Shown here one piece after another: positions 1-9,840 of a stretch of 64,000 nt of DNA (position 1 is the first letter of the stretch; each line of letters starts with the position of its first letter). A program made the position numbers and the translations under genes. The stretch comes from Nitrosospira sp. Nsp2 (GTDB taxonomy: Bacteria > Pseudomonadota > Gammaproteobacteria > Burkholderiales > Nitrosomonadaceae). The stretch covers positions 124,001 through 188,000 of the forward strand of contig NZ_QAOU01000004.1 in the NCBI RefSeq assembly GCF_003050965.1, written 5' to 3'. A model generated the notes under the pieces. It saw only the letters and a list, made by a program, of their open reading frames with translations, did not search any database and was not told the origin of the DNA.

Positions 1-339
1 GACGGCCGTATAGCCAAGCAGCTGATCGGGAAAGGCTCGGAGATTGAGAAGGAATACCTGGTGCGTGTCGAGGGGAAATTAGCCGTGCAGGGGCTTACTT
101 TATTGAATCACGGTCTGAGCCTGGACGGTGAAGTACTAAAGCAAGCGCGGGTGGTATGGCAAAATAAAGACCAACTGCGATTCATTTTGCGAGAAGGCAA
201 GAAGAGGCAGATTCGCCGCATGTGTGAGCTGGTTGGGCTAAAGGTAACCGGTTTAAAGCGGGTGCGAATTGGAAATGTCAAATTGCGTGAACTGCCCTTA
301 GGGAAATGGCGATTTCTGGGACGAGATGAAGCGTTCTAA
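1..339 (+). CDS. rRNA pseudouridine synthase, RsuA/RluB/E/F family (3' part only)
   Basis: The reading frame is open from base 1, so the gene begins upstream of the window. The visible C-terminal part starts DGRIAKQL and carries the [12 protein letters not shown] motif near residues 70-81, which is typical of the RsuA/RluB/RluE/RluF group that isomerises specific uridines in ribosomal RNA. The ending ([14 protein letters not shown]) resembles RluF-like members more than RsuA, but that is only an impression. The catalytic Asp and the S4 domain lie outside the window. It ends 40 bases before the rhamnose operon and is probably unrelated to it in function. Confidence 0.85.
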   Translation, partial: DGRIAKQLIGKGSEIEKEYLVRVEGKLAVQGLTLLNHGLSLDGEVLKQARVVWQNKDQLRFILREGKKRQIRRMCELVGLKVTGLKRVRIGNVKLRELPLGKWRFLGRDEAF

Positions 340-379
340 TCATAATGCGTCAACTGGTCTCTTCATTGAGGGGTAATAC

Positions 380-1462
380 ATGATTTTAGTTACGGGGGGT
401 GCTGGGTTCATTGGCGCAAATTTTGTTTTAGACTGGTTGGCACAATGCGAGGAAGGTGTGGTCAATCTCGACGTACTCAGTTACGCCGGCAACATGGAAA
501 ATCTGGCTACGCTTGCTGAAGATGAGCGACACATCTTCATCAGAGGAGATATCGGAAACTCTGCCTTGGTGAGTGAACTGCTTCAACGCTACCAACCGCG
601 CGCCGTGGTGCATTTTGCGGCCGAGAGCCATGTTGATCGATCCATTCACGGTCCGGAAACCTTCATCCAAACCAACATCGTCGGAACTTTCAGACTCCTC
701 GAAGCCATTCGATCCTACTGGTACGGATTAGACGGAAAACCCAAGCAGGATTTCCGTTTTCTCCATGTATCGACGGATGAAGTGTATGGTTCATTAGCAA
801 AGGGTGAGGCCGCTTTTACGGAAACACATCAGTATCAGCCCAACAGCCCCTACTCGGCGAGTAAAGCCGCCAGCGACCATCTCGCGCGCGCATATCACCA
901 TACGTATGGCTTGCCTGTACTCACTACAAATTGTTCTAACAACTACGGTCCATATCAATTCCCGGAAAAACTCATTCCACTCATGATCGTCAATGCGCTA
1001 GCCGGCAAGCCTCTGCCGGTGTACGGCGACGGACAGCAGATCCGCGACTGGTTATACGTAAAGGATCATTGCAGGGCCATAGCTCGCGTGTTAGAAGCGG
1101 GCGTGCCCGGGGAAATCTACAACATAGGAGGGTGGAACGAAAAACCCAACCTTGAAATCGTGAATAGTATCTGCGGACTTCTGGATGCTTTAAGACCTCA
1201 GATTTTCGGATCGTACCGGAGTTTGATCACCTTCGTCGCGGATCGCCCCGGACACGACCGCCGCTATGCGATTGATGCGAGCAAAATCGAGGGTGAACTG
1301 GGCTGGAAACCCGTTGAGACTTTTGAAACGGGTATCCGTAAAACTGTTCAATGGTATCTGGATAATTCTTCCTGGGTCGAAAATGTTCAGTCCGGGGCAT
1401 ACCTGGCCTGGGTTGCGACGCATTATCAAGGACGAGTGGATGAAGATTCTGTTGTTCGGTAA
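380..1462 (+). CDS. rfbB: dTDP-glucose 4,6-dehydratase
   Basis: Second step of dTDP-L-rhamnose synthesis: dTDP-glucose is converted to dTDP-4-keto-6-deoxyglucose in the cytoplasm using bound NAD+. The protein has 360 residues, normal for RfbB/RmlB. It shows the Rossmann motif GGAGFIG at residues 6-12, the catalytic triplet T132-D133-E134 within STDEVYG, and the SDR pair Y158-x3-K162. A GGGG-containing ribosome binding site lies just before the ATG. Its 3' end overlaps the start of rfbD by 23 bases, so the four rhamnose genes are almost certainly one transcript with coupled translation. The gene order here is B-D-A-C. Confidence 0.97.
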   Translation: MILVTGGAGFIGANFVLDWLAQCEEGVVNLDVLSYAGNMENLATLAEDERHIFIRGDIGNSALVSELLQRYQPRAVVHFAAESHVDRSIHGPETFIQTNIVGTFRLLEAIRSYWYGLDGKPKQDFRFLHVSTDEVYGSLAKGEAAFTETHQYQPNSPYSASKAASDHLARAYHHTYGLPVLTTNCSNNYGPYQFPEKLIPLMIVNALAGKPLPVYGDGQQIRDWLYVKDHCRAIARVLEAGVPGEIYNIGGWNEKPNLEIVNSICGLLDALRPQIFGSYRSLITFVADRPGHDRRYAIDASKIEGELGWKPVETFETGIRKTVQWYLDNSSWVENVQSGAYLAWVATHYQGRVDEDSVVR

Positions 1463-2351
1463 AAGCGGGCAAGTCGGGTGGGAACTACAGCGAAGCCTTG
1501 CCCCGCTCGGCGAATTGGTGGCCCTCCATTCCGGTAGCAGCGAACTCTGCGGCAATTTTGAGTACCCTGAGCGGATTGCTCACACGGTTAGAGCGGTGGC
1601 CCCGGACGTGATCGTGAATGCTGCCGCTCATACGGCGGTGGACAAGGCTGAAAGCGAGCGGGAGAAAGCGCGCGCCATCAACGCGCATGGGCCTGCCGTG
1701 CTGGCCCAAGAGGCGCGCAAACTCGACGCCTGGCTGGTGCACTATTCCAGCGATTACGTGTTCGACGGGAATGGAACTCATCGCTGGCGCGAGACCGATC
1801 CAACCGGGCCTTTGAACGTATATGGCTTGACCAAGCTGGAAGCAGAGAAAGCGATTGTCGATTCCGGTTGCCGCCACCTTATCTTTCGTACCAGTTGGGT
1901 TTACGCTGCGCGTGGCGGGAACTTCGCAAAAACCATGTTACGCCTGGCTCAGGAACGCGATCGCCTCACCGTTATTGAGGATCAGATCGGTGCGCCGACT
2001 GGTGCCGATCTGCTGGCGGACATCACCGCGCACGCCATTCGCGCGGCGGTGCGACATGGGGCTATGGACGCGGTATCGGGTATCTATCACCTCGTTGCCG
2101 CCGGAGAAACTTCATGGCACGGTTACGCGCGCTTCGTACTTGATTACGCACGTCACGCGGGAGTCGTGCTTAAAGTTACGCCAGAGAACGTCGTCGCTGT
2201 GCCAACCAGCGCATTTTCCCTGCCTGCCAAACGGCCCCGAAACTCGCGTATGGATACCGGTAAACTTCGTCATACCTTCGATCTGACTTTGCCGCCTTGG
2301 GAAACGGGCGTGGCACGCATGCTCACCGAAATTTTTGAGAGATCAACATGA
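1440..2351 (+). CDS. rfbD: dTDP-4-dehydrorhamnose reductase
   Basis: Last step of dTDP-L-rhamnose synthesis: NAD(P)H-dependent reduction of dTDP-4-keto-rhamnose. The open frame extends upstream to 1266, but the family N-terminus [13 protein letters not shown] starts at the ATG at 1440, giving 303 residues, the usual size. Visible are the GKSGQVG nucleotide-binding loop (residues 7-13) and the Y128-x3-K132 catalytic pair in [11 protein letters not shown]. The start lies inside the end of rfbB and the stop overlaps the rfbA start (ATGA), which is consistent with translational coupling. Confidence 0.95.
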   Translation: MKILLFGKSGQVGWELQRSLAPLGELVALHSGSSELCGNFEYPERIAHTVRAVAPDVIVNAAAHTAVDKAESEREKARAINAHGPAVLAQEARKLDAWLVHYSSDYVFDGNGTHRWRETDPTGPLNVYGLTKLEAEKAIVDSGCRHLIFRTSWVYAARGGNFAKTMLRLAQERDRLTVIEDQIGAPTGADLLADITAHAIRAAVRHGAMDAVSGIYHLVAAGETSWHGYARFVLDYARHAGVVLKVTPENVVAVPTSAFSLPAKRPRNSRMDTGKLRHTFDLTLPPWETGVARMLTEIFERST

Positions 2352-3235
2352 CTCAACGTAAGGGAATCATTTTAGCGGGCGGGTCGGGCACGCGGCTCTA
2401 TCCTGTGACAAAGGCTGTCTCGAAGCAATTGCTGCCCATCTATGATAAGCCGATGATCTACTACCCGCTGAGCACCCTTATGCTCGCGGGTATACGCGAT
2501 ATTCTCATCATTTCCACCCCGCAGGATACCCCGCGTTTTGAGCAGCTGCTGGGAAATGGGAAGGAATGGGGGCTCAACCTCCAGTATGCGGTGCAACCCC
2601 GGCCTGATGGATTGGCCCATGCGTTTACTATCGGCAAGAATTTCATTGGAAAGGATCCGAGCGCACTGGTGCTGGGCGATAACATCTTTTACGGCCATGA
2701 TCTGCATCTTCAACTCCGTCGCGCCATGGAAAAGCAGAGCGGCGCAACGATATTCGCTTACCATGTCCAGGACCCAGAGCGTTATGGTGTTGTCGCTTTT
2801 GATGCCGCCAGCCGGGTTTCTTCGCTCGAAGAAAAGCCCGCACATCCCAAGAGCAACTACGCAGTCACCGGTTTGTACTTCTATGACAACGAAGTGGTGG
2901 ATATCGCGTGCACGCTCAAGCCCTCGGCGCGCGGCGAACTGGAAATTACCGATGTGAACCGTATTTACCTGGAACGAGGGCAGCTCAATGTCGAAATTAT
3001 GGGCCGCGGTTACGCATGGCTGGATACGGGAACACACGAAAGCTTAATGGAGGCGAGCAATTTCATCGAAACCATCGAACACCGTCAGGGTCTTAAAGTA
3101 GCCTGCCCGGAAGAGATCGCTTATCGTCAGGGCTTTATCAGTAGCGCGCAGCTTGAGAAACTGGCTCAGCCGCTGGGTAAAAACGGCTACGGCCAGTATT
3201 TGCTGCGCTTACTTAATGAGCGGATAATCGTATGA
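2348..3235 (+). CDS. rfbA: glucose-1-phosphate thymidylyltransferase
   Basis: First step of the rhamnose pathway: glucose-1-phosphate plus dTTP gives dTDP-glucose and pyrophosphate. It has 295 residues, normal for RfbA/RmlA. The signature loop GGSGTRLYP is at residues 11-19, followed by [11 protein letters not shown]; the metal-binding Asp is D111 in LGDNIFYG. The ATG overlaps the rfbD stop by four bases, and the TGA overlaps the rfbC ATG in the same way. RmlA is normally feedback-inhibited by dTDP-rhamnose; that is family knowledge, not read from the sequence. Confidence 0.97.
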   Translation: MTQRKGIILAGGSGTRLYPVTKAVSKQLLPIYDKPMIYYPLSTLMLAGIRDILIISTPQDTPRFEQLLGNGKEWGLNLQYAVQPRPDGLAHAFTIGKNFIGKDPSALVLGDNIFYGHDLHLQLRRAMEKQSGATIFAYHVQDPERYGVVAFDAASRVSSLEEKPAHPKSNYAVTGLYFYDNEVVDIACTLKPSARGELEITDVNRIYLERGQLNVEIMGRGYAWLDTGTHESLMEASNFIETIEHRQGLKVACPEEIAYRQGFISSAQLEKLAQPLGKNGYGQYLLRLLNERIIV

Positions 3236-3783
3236 ATGTGATTTCTACCTCCATTTCCGACGTGCTGATAATCGAGCCCAGGGTTTTCGGTGATAGCCGC
3301 GGTTTTTTCTTTGAAAGCTTCAATCACAAAGATTTCAGCCAAGCCACCGGGCTTAACGTAGAATTCGTACAGGACAATCATAGCCGCTCGGTTAGAGGCG
3401 TCCTGAGGGGACTCCACTATCAGATTGGGCAACCCCAGGGCAAACTGGTGCGAGTCGTTCGCGGCGAAGTGTTCGACGTTGCCGTAGATATTCGCAAATC
3501 CTCTCCGACATTTGGCAAGTGGGTAGGGGTGGAACTGACTGAAGACAATTATCGTCAGTTGTGGGTGCCGCCAGGTTTTGCCCATGGCTTTTACGTACTG
3601 AGCAGCAGTGCCGATTTCCTGTATAAAACGACAGAGTACTATTTCCCCGACCTTGACCGCGGCCTTCTTTGGGACGACCCTACCATAGCTGTTTCATGGC
3701 CGATTCAAGCCGATGCACCACCCATCATTTCGGCAAAGGATAAAATTGCACCCAAACTGATGGATGCTGAATTATTCGATTGA
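3232..3783 (+). CDS. rfbC: dTDP-4-dehydrorhamnose 3,5-epimerase
   Basis: Third step of the rhamnose pathway: double epimerisation at C3 and C5 of the 4-keto sugar. It has 183 residues with the cupin-type RmlC fold signatures: [10 protein letters not shown] with catalytic H62, [18 protein letters not shown], and [12 protein letters not shown]. It is the last gene of the overlapping four-gene operon, with a four-base overlap with rfbA. About 130 bases without a gene follow before the desaturase; I see no clear terminator there. Confidence 0.96.
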   Translation: MNVISTSISDVLIIEPRVFGDSRGFFFESFNHKDFSQATGLNVEFVQDNHSRSVRGVLRGLHYQIGQPQGKLVRVVRGEVFDVAVDIRKSSPTFGKWVGVELTEDNYRQLWVPPGFAHGFYVLSSSADFLYKTTEYYFPDLDRGLLWDDPTIAVSWPIQADAPPIISAKDKIAPKLMDAELFD

Positions 3784-3916
3784 TGGGTGGTCTTTGCTTC
3801 CGATTGTCGGGCACCGGGGCACGGAAAAGGCCAGCTGTCCGTTACTGATAAGCCGAGCTGTACGCCTGATATTCAGACTGGAATAAAATCTTAATTCAAC
3901 CGATGAACCACATCAA

Positions 3917-5053
3917 ATGAGCATCCGGGATAGCGAAACACCAGCTGGGATTGAGTTTCCCTTGCGTGAAGCTCATAACCTCGTGCGTGACCTCATGACG
4001 CCAAACCCGTGGATTTACTGGGCTGATTTTCTCTTTCATATATCGTTAGGCTGGATCGTTTTTATCTCCATCCTGTCCATGCCGCTGTTTTCGCTGTGGC
4101 AGTTTCCCGGCCTGGTCGTCGCAATGCTCGCTTTTTATCGCGCCGGTATTTTCATTCATGAGCTGGCGCATCTTAAAAAAGGCACATTCAAGTTATTCCG
4201 CCTGGTGTGGAATGTCATCTGCGGCATACCGCTACTGATTCCTTCCTTTACCTATGACGGAGTTCACAGCGACCACCACAAGCGCGATGTTTATGGTACG
4301 GCCGAGGATGGCGAATATGTCCCGTTTGCAACAATGAAACCCATCGTCATGATTGGTTACGTAATGCTCTCGTTTCTTTTGCCGCTCTTCTTCATTATCC
4401 GCTTTCTGTTACTGACTCCGCTGTCTTATCTCATTCCGCCATTGCGCAGATTGGTTTGGGAGCGTGCTTCCTCTCTTACCATCGATATGAATTACAAGCG
4501 CGCAGAGAACGCGATTCGCAATGATAAGTACTGGAAGGTGCAAGAATTTGGCGCCTTCCTGTTCGTAACAGCAGCCGTGGCGTGCATTGCTGTGGGTGTT
4601 CTCACCTTTAACGCGCTCGTCCTTTGGTACGTAATCGCAATGTTCATCTTTCTCGTAAATTCTTTGCGTACGCTGAGTGCCCACGCTTACCGCAATCCCG
4701 GCGACAAACCGATGGAGTTCCATGAGCAGTATCTCGACTCAATCAACGTTCCGGGCAATTTTCTTACCGGCTTATGGGCCCCGGTGGGCTTGCGCTATCA
4801 TGCCACTCATCACCTTTTCATGAGCCTGCCCTACCACAATCTTGGAGAGGCTCAGCGCCGCCTCGCGAATGGGTTGAGCGATAACAGGTTGTATCTAAGC
4901 ACGATTCGGACAGGGATGTGGGACTCGCTGCAGCGTATCTGGGGCGAGGCTTCTACCGCCAGCCGCACAGTTGGTGCGCCCACCGCCGTCGCGACACCAA
5001 CTGACACGGTCGATATGGAAGAAGCCGTTACGCGGCAGCGAAACGTGGGCTAG
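3917..5053 (+). CDS. membrane fatty acid desaturase family protein
   Basis: A di-iron membrane desaturase of 378 residues. The three histidine boxes are H81-ELAH-85, H117-SDHH-121 and H295-ATHH-299, separated by hydrophobic segments as in the fatty acid desaturase/hydroxylase superfamily. Substrate and position of the double bond or hydroxyl cannot be read from the sequence; beta-carotene hydroxylase-like or lipid hydroxylase activity is also possible. It stands alone between the rhamnose operon and the convergent prsT gene, so a link to the polysaccharide genes is only positional. The C-terminal 40 residues are hydrophilic and rich in Thr and Ala. Confidence 0.85.
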   Translation: MSIRDSETPAGIEFPLREAHNLVRDLMTPNPWIYWADFLFHISLGWIVFISILSMPLFSLWQFPGLVVAMLAFYRAGIFIHELAHLKKGTFKLFRLVWNVICGIPLLIPSFTYDGVHSDHHKRDVYGTAEDGEYVPFATMKPIVMIGYVMLSFLLPLFFIIRFLLLTPLSYLIPPLRRLVWERASSLTIDMNYKRAENAIRNDKYWKVQEFGAFLFVTAAVACIAVGVLTFNALVLWYVIAMFIFLVNSLRTLSAHAYRNPGDKPMEFHEQYLDSINVPGNFLTGLWAPVGLRYHATHHLFMSLPYHNLGEAQRRLANGLSDNRLYLSTIRTGMWDSLQRIWGEASTASRTVGAPTAVATPTDTVDMEEAVTRQRNVG

Positions 5054-5198
5054 CGACTGAGGCCGACTGAGGCGAAGGGGGCGACCGAAAGGCTGGGCGC
5101 GGCGTGGCACGTACAGCGTCCGCTCTTTCCCGCTGCAGACTCAGCCTTAATCGAACGCGCTATTGGCGCTAAACGTGGCTTGCTTATCGGGCAACCGG

Positions 5199-7997
5199 TC
5201 AGTGCATCTGTTTAAGCAACGTTCTGGCCTCTTCCCGGCTGGGAAAGTTTTTGCCATTGCTCAGCAGTGCCTCCAGTTCTTTACGTGCTTTCGCCTTATC
5301 GCCTGATTTGGCCAGGGCGGCGGCGAAATGATAGCGAATCTCCCCGACATCAGGCGCGAGGGAAACTGCCTTTTGCAAGAGCGGGAGCCCTCGTCCAGTA
5401 TTCCCCTGTTCTATCAGTATCCATCCCAGCGTATCCATGATGGCGGGGTTGTCAGGCGCAATCTGATAAGCCTTTTCCGCATATTCCAGGGCCAGAGGGT
5501 TTTTTTCCTGCTGGTATGCGGTGGCAAGGTTGTTCATCGCGGGCATATACTTCGGATTTTGTTGAAGTACAGTCTGATATTGCTCTATAGCTGATCTGGT
5601 TTGACCATCTGCAAGATACACTTCCCCGAGATACATCCGGAGAGGTACATCGGAAGGGTTCTCCTTCAACCACTGAATTAATCGGGAGTTGGCTTCCTTG
5701 CCTCGTCCCGCCTGACTGAGCGATGCGTGCAGTTTCAGCATCAGAGGCTGGTTCTTGCTGATGGCAAACGCGTGTTCATAGGCTTTCGCGGCCAATGCGG
5801 GATTTTTTTGCTGCATGAGCAGATCACCTTCCGCGACGTAACCTACCGGAGATTTTTGATGCTGTTTTTGAATCTGACGCGAGATTGCAATGGCTTTCTC
5901 GGTATTCCCCTGGCGGGCTTCAAGCCCCATCTGTGCCAGTTGCGCGTCGAGATAATCCGGTTTTAACGCGAGAGCCTTCTTCAACGCATCGCCCGCGGCC
6001 GGGAAGTTCTCCGCCGCGGTATGAATCGCCGCGATTCGGAACTGGACGAGGTGGGAATTCGGCCGTATCGCGGCGAGCCGATTATAAGTCTCCAAAGCGG
6101 CGGCTTTATCGTTGTTGGCAAATTGCGCCTGCGCCAGCACATCCAGCACCTCGGGATTGCTGGGATTGGCGCCCTGAAGCTTCTGGCCAAGGGTGAGCGC
6201 CTTTTGTTTCTCCCCCACACGGAGATAATGTCCTGCCAGCAGCAGGGAAGGCTCAAGCACGTCAGGATTATTCTGAACGGCCCGTTCCAGCCACGAAGTC
6301 GCTTCTTTTGTCTGGCCTTGGTTCAATGCGATCGCGGAAAGCGCAGCCATGGCCTGTATATTTTTCTTGTCCTTGGCAAGTATGGCTTCAAAGCGTTTTT
6401 TCGCCGCATCGGGTTTATCGTCCCGCAGATCAAGCTGGGCAAGATTGGCTGCCGCCGGGAAGTATGTTGGCTGCAGCGAAAGGGCTTTTTCGAAACTGGA
6501 GCGGGCGTTACCGGGATCATTCCTGCTCAGGTAGATACCCCCTTTAATGTTTTGGACCACTGGATTATCCGGATGCTCTTTCTCAAGCGTTGTTACTGCC
6601 TGAAGCGCTTTCTCGGGCTCTTTAAGACGGAGATGGGTCATCACGAGGAGGATGCCAGCCTGAGATGATTTTGGGTCGAGCTTGGTGGCCATTTCCAGTT
6701 CAGCTATGGCGCGCGCGTTATCTCCCTGACTCATCTTGCTCGAACTCAGCGCGGTATGAAGCATCGCGCTCTTGGGAGCGATCCTGACTGCTTTCTCAAA
6801 ATACTCGGTTGCTTTGGAAAACTCCTTGGCCTGCATATAAGCTTCCCCTGCCAGGGCAAATAGCTGAGGATCCTGGTCCACCCCATCTCTGAGTGCCGGG
6901 GTCAGGAGGGAGAGGGCTCGCTGCGTATCGCGGTTTTTCAGCAATGCGGTAGCCAGGAGCTTGCGCGCGTATAGATTTCTGGGGTCCTTCTCCAGGTATT
7001 GTTTCAAATACTGTTCCGCTTGCGGCAATGAGCCCATGGCGAGTTGCGTGGCTCCAGCAAGCAATACGGTAGGCATGTGCCCAGGCGCTTTGCTGAGTAT
7101 CTGTTGCAGCGATTCCCATGCGGCCGCGTGGTTGCCCTGGGTAAAATCGAGCAGCGCCTGGGCATAGAGGACCAGCGGACTGCCGGGTGCAATTTTACGG
7201 GCAGCTTCGATATCGGCTTTTGCTCCCTCGAACTTTTCCGTGCTGGTCTCAATAAATGCCCTGTTCAAAAAAGCCTGAGCATTATTCGGCTTTAGTTTGA
7301 CAACCTGGTCGTACGCTGCCAGGGCCGGGTCAACTTTCCCCACGGCGCGGAGCAGGTCACCCTTGAAAAGCCAGGCATCGGCATTTTTCGGGTCGGCGTT
7401 CACAGCTTGTTCAGAATATTGAGTTGCCGCGTCGAGATCCTGCTTCGAAAGCGAGTATTGGGCCAAACCCACCAGGGCGTCCGAAAAATCAGGACTACCC
7501 TCGAGCGCCCGCCTGAACAGCTCCCTCGCGTCTTCACCCTTGCCAAGCGCGAGTGAAGCTCGCCCTCTCAACGTTAATATTTCCGCAGAAGTCCTCGTAT
7601 CAGAAAGGGATTTCGTCTCATCAAGTACCTGTTGAAACTGGCCCAGCTCCAAAAGGGTTTTCCCCAGGTCAGGAACAACCCTCCCAGGGTCAATCCCAAG
7701 GTTCAAAGCCCTGCGAAGTTCCTTTTCCGCCGATTGCAGATCACCCGTCTTGCGATAGATCGTACCCAGGAGGTAACGCGTCTCCGGATCGTCCGGGTTT
7801 TTTTGCAGAGCGTTTTTAAGCTGGATGATAGCAGCTGAATTGTCCCCTTTTTCCTGGTAGCGCTTTGCATCCGCGACCAAAGTTTGGGGATCTTCCGATT
7901 TTCCGCAGCCTGCTATGCTACCGGTAAGCAGAACGGCGGAGATCATGAGTCCCGCCAGATTTTTACTTTTCGCGCCAGCCCTGCTTGAGTTACGCAT
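5199..7997 (-). CDS. prsT: PEP-CTERM system TPR-repeat lipoprotein PrsT
   Basis: A 932-residue protein made almost entirely of tetratricopeptide repeats (for example AWLFKGDLLRAVGKVDPALAAYDQ and many similar 34-residue units) behind a lipoprotein signal: hydrophobic stretch at residues 14-27 and lipobox SIAGC with the lipidated Cys at position 31. Length, architecture and N-terminus match PrsT, the TPR lipoprotein encoded with exosortase A polysaccharide loci. It is probably tethered in the outer membrane or periplasm, where it may scaffold polymer assembly or export; the exact role in the family is not established. A ribosome binding site AGAGGA sits six bases before the ATG. It diverges from the tviB-like gene. 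Confidence 0.93.
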   Translation of the reverse strand: MRNSSRAGAKSKNLAGLMISAVLLTGSIAGCGKSEDPQTLVADAKRYQEKGDNSAAIIQLKNALQKNPDDPETRYLLGTIYRKTGDLQSAEKELRRALNLGIDPGRVVPDLGKTLLELGQFQQVLDETKSLSDTRTSAEILTLRGRASLALGKGEDARELFRRALEGSPDFSDALVGLAQYSLSKQDLDAATQYSEQAVNADPKNADAWLFKGDLLRAVGKVDPALAAYDQVVKLKPNNAQAFLNRAFIETSTEKFEGAKADIEAARKIAPGSPLVLYAQALLDFTQGNHAAAWESLQQILSKAPGHMPTVLLAGATQLAMGSLPQAEQYLKQYLEKDPRNLYARKLLATALLKNRDTQRALSLLTPALRDGVDQDPQLFALAGEAYMQAKEFSKATEYFEKAVRIAPKSAMLHTALSSSKMSQGDNARAIAELEMATKLDPKSSQAGILLVMTHLRLKEPEKALQAVTTLEKEHPDNPVVQNIKGGIYLSRNDPGNARSSFEKALSLQPTYFPAAANLAQLDLRDDKPDAAKKRFEAILAKDKKNIQAMAALSAIALNQGQTKEATSWLERAVQNNPDVLEPSLLLAGHYLRVGEKQKALTLGQKLQGANPSNPEVLDVLAQAQFANNDKAAALETYNRLAAIRPNSHLVQFRIAAIHTAAENFPAAGDALKKALALKPDYLDAQLAQMGLEARQGNTEKAIAISRQIQKQHQKSPVGYVAEGDLLMQQKNPALAAKAYEHAFAISKNQPLMLKLHASLSQAGRGKEANSRLIQWLKENPSDVPLRMYLGEVYLADGQTRSAIEQYQTVLQQNPKYMPAMNNLATAYQQEKNPLALEYAEKAYQIAPDNPAIMDTLGWILIEQGNTGRGLPLLQKAVSLAPDVGEIRYHFAAALAKSGDKAKARKELEALLSNGKNFPSREEARTLLKQMH

Positions 7998-8544
7998 TCA
8001 AATCCTCTTCTCTGTATTAGCGGTTACTTTTAAAAGACCACCCGGACAGATAAGCGCAGGTTTTCAATAGCTCGTCCGGAGTACTAGGAAACTGGATACA
8101 ACGGGTTGCTTTCTCCCGATAACAGCGAGCGACACCATACCGTTATCGTTCAATTCCGGCTGATGTGTGACCGCCCTCGGCAGTAAAGCGTAGTGATGGC
8201 AAAAATCGTCTCGCTGCCTATAATGACGCGGCAGGGCGGAGAGTGGGCAGTGCTTTACTATATCCATGTTTTTCCAAGCAATCAAGGCATTGTAGGAATA
8301 TAGGTGGGCCGGTTCGACCTCGGCCTTCTTGTTCCTGATCGCGATGTCGGCTGGATCACAGGCGCTACCGTAACTTGCGTGGTTTTGCGCGCTACTCCAT
8401 CTCGCATTCATTACTCGGTATGATATGCTGACACAAACTGTACGGGAACTGCCCTTTGGTACAGTATTTTTTGCAAGAATTCTGGCTGATGATACCGGTG
8501 CGCCGGAATTGACGTGCCATTAATTCTAAACGAAGAGGATAAGT
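7998..8544. other. divergent intergenic region between prsT and tviB
   Basis: 547 bases without a convincing gene. It must hold the promoters of prsT (leftward) and of the sugar-nucleotide genes (rightward). It contains a perfect 7-base inverted repeat at 8437-8465 followed by a T run, listed separately. A TATAAT hexamer at 8219-8224 has no good -35 partner. The reverse frame at 8064-8411 has no family look and was left out. Confidence 0.6.
8437..8472 (+). promoter_or_regulatory. inverted repeat plus T run upstream of tviB (attenuator or operator candidate)
   Basis: ACTGTAC (8437-8443) pairs perfectly with GTACAGT (8459-8465); inside it GGG (8444-8446) can pair with CCC (8452-8454). ATTTTTT follows directly at 8466-8472. 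In RNA this is the layout of a rho-independent terminator, 80 bases before the tviB start; as DNA it could be an operator. Which of these applies cannot be decided from sequence. Confidence 0.45.
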
Positions 8545-9825
8545 ATGAGTGTAGTTGCTGTAGTTGGCCTAGGGTATGTTGGTTTACCGCTCGCGGTCGA
8601 ATTTGGTAAGAAACGGCAGACCATAGGTTACGACCTTTCGCGAACCAAGGTCGAAAGTTACAAACGATACATAGACGCTACTGGAGAAGTGTCCTCCGAT
8701 GATTTCCGAGCCGCGCGGGAACTTGTTGTAACCAGCGACCCGGCTGAGTTATCTGGCGCCGATTACATTGTTGTTGCTGTTCCAACGCCTGTAGATCTCG
8801 CTCATCAACCCGATTTTTCGCCGCTGGTGGGTGCCAGCGAAGCTGTGGGAAAAAATATGAAACGAGGGGCGATCGTGATTTACGAATCCACGGTTTACCC
8901 TGGAGCAACCGAGGAAATCTGCATTCCGGTGCTTGAGAAATATTCGGGCATGAAATGGAAAACGGATTTCCACGTCGGGTTTTCCCCTGAACGGATCAAC
9001 CCGGGCGACAAGCAGCATACGCTTACCCGCATCCTCAAGGTTGTGTCGGGCGACGATGAAGATACGCTGGAGAAGATCGCCGTGCTATACGAAAGCGTAA
9101 TTACCGCGGGAGTCCACCGCGCATCGAGTATTAAAGTCGCTGAAGCCGCAAAGGTGATCGAAAACACTCAACGAGACCTTAATATCGCATTGATGAACGA
9201 ATTGGCGATTATTTTCGATAAGCTGGGAATTGACACGCTGGAGGTCCTGCAGGCCGCCGGCACGAAGTGGAACTTTCTTCCCTTTCGGCCAGGCCTGGTC
9301 GGGGGGCACTGTATTGGCGTAGATCCGTACTACCTTACCCACAAGGCCGAGATGATCGGCTACATACCGCAAGTCATCCTGGCTGGCCGCCGTATCAACG
9401 ACAGCATGGCGAAGTTTGTGGCGGAGCAAACAATAAAACACATCATAAAGGCTGATGTGAATGTCAAGGGTGCCCGTGTGAATGTGCTAGGGCTGTCTTT
9501 CAAGGAAAATTGTCCTGATCTGAGAAACTCCAAGGTCGCTGACCTGATCAACGAGCTCAAGTCCTACGGCATCGACATTCATGTTCATGACCCTGTGGCA
9601 AGCCCTGAAGAGGCTCGCCATGAGTACGGCGTGGAGCTCGAGTCCTGGGAAAGCCTTCCTTGTTCAGATGCGATCATTGTCGCTGTCCCGCACCAGCAAT
9701 TCGTGGAAAGGCCCCTCAGCGACTTTCAGGCCAAGGTCACTGGCAAAGGCTGCTTTATCGATGTGAAATCTCAGTTTGACTCCAAGGCGCTTCGCGCGGC
9801 CGGCTTGAATGTCTGGAGATTGTGA
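8545..9825 (+). CDS. tviB: nucleotide-sugar dehydrogenase, TviB/VipA type (UDP-GlcNAc 6-dehydrogenase)
   Basis: Oxidises the C6 alcohol of a UDP-N-acetylhexosamine to the uronic acid with two NAD+. It has 426 residues, with the NAD-binding loop GLGYVGLPLA at 8-17, the STVYPG motif at 115-120, and catalytic C256 in GGHCIGVDPYY. The overall sequence resembles TviB/VipA (Vi antigen) and WbpO rather than UDP-glucose dehydrogenase. The epimerase gene follows 15 bases after the stop, as in Vi-type loci. Its substrate UDP-GlcNAc would come from GlmS/GlmU, encoded later in this window. A GAAGAGGA ribosome binding site precedes the ATG. Confidence 0.9.
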   Translation: MSVVAVVGLGYVGLPLAVEFGKKRQTIGYDLSRTKVESYKRYIDATGEVSSDDFRAARELVVTSDPAELSGADYIVVAVPTPVDLAHQPDFSPLVGASEAVGKNMKRGAIVIYESTVYPGATEEICIPVLEKYSGMKWKTDFHVGFSPERINPGDKQHTLTRILKVVSGDDEDTLEKIAVLYESVITAGVHRASSIKVAEAAKVIENTQRDLNIALMNELAIIFDKLGIDTLEVLQAAGTKWNFLPFRPGLVGGHCIGVDPYYLTHKAEMIGYIPQVILAGRRINDSMAKFVAEQTIKHIIKADVNVKGARVNVLGLSFKENCPDLRNSKVADLINELKSYGIDIHVHDPVASPEEARHEYGVELESWESLPCSDAIIVAVPHQQFVERPLSDFQAKVTGKGCFIDVKSQFDSKALRAAGLNVWRL

Positions 9826-9840
9826 TAATCGCGCACTGAT

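Noticed and set aside
8064-8411. 115-codon reverse frame between prsT and tviB
   Set aside because: Composition looks random, no ribosome binding site or family motif; lies where two promoters must be.
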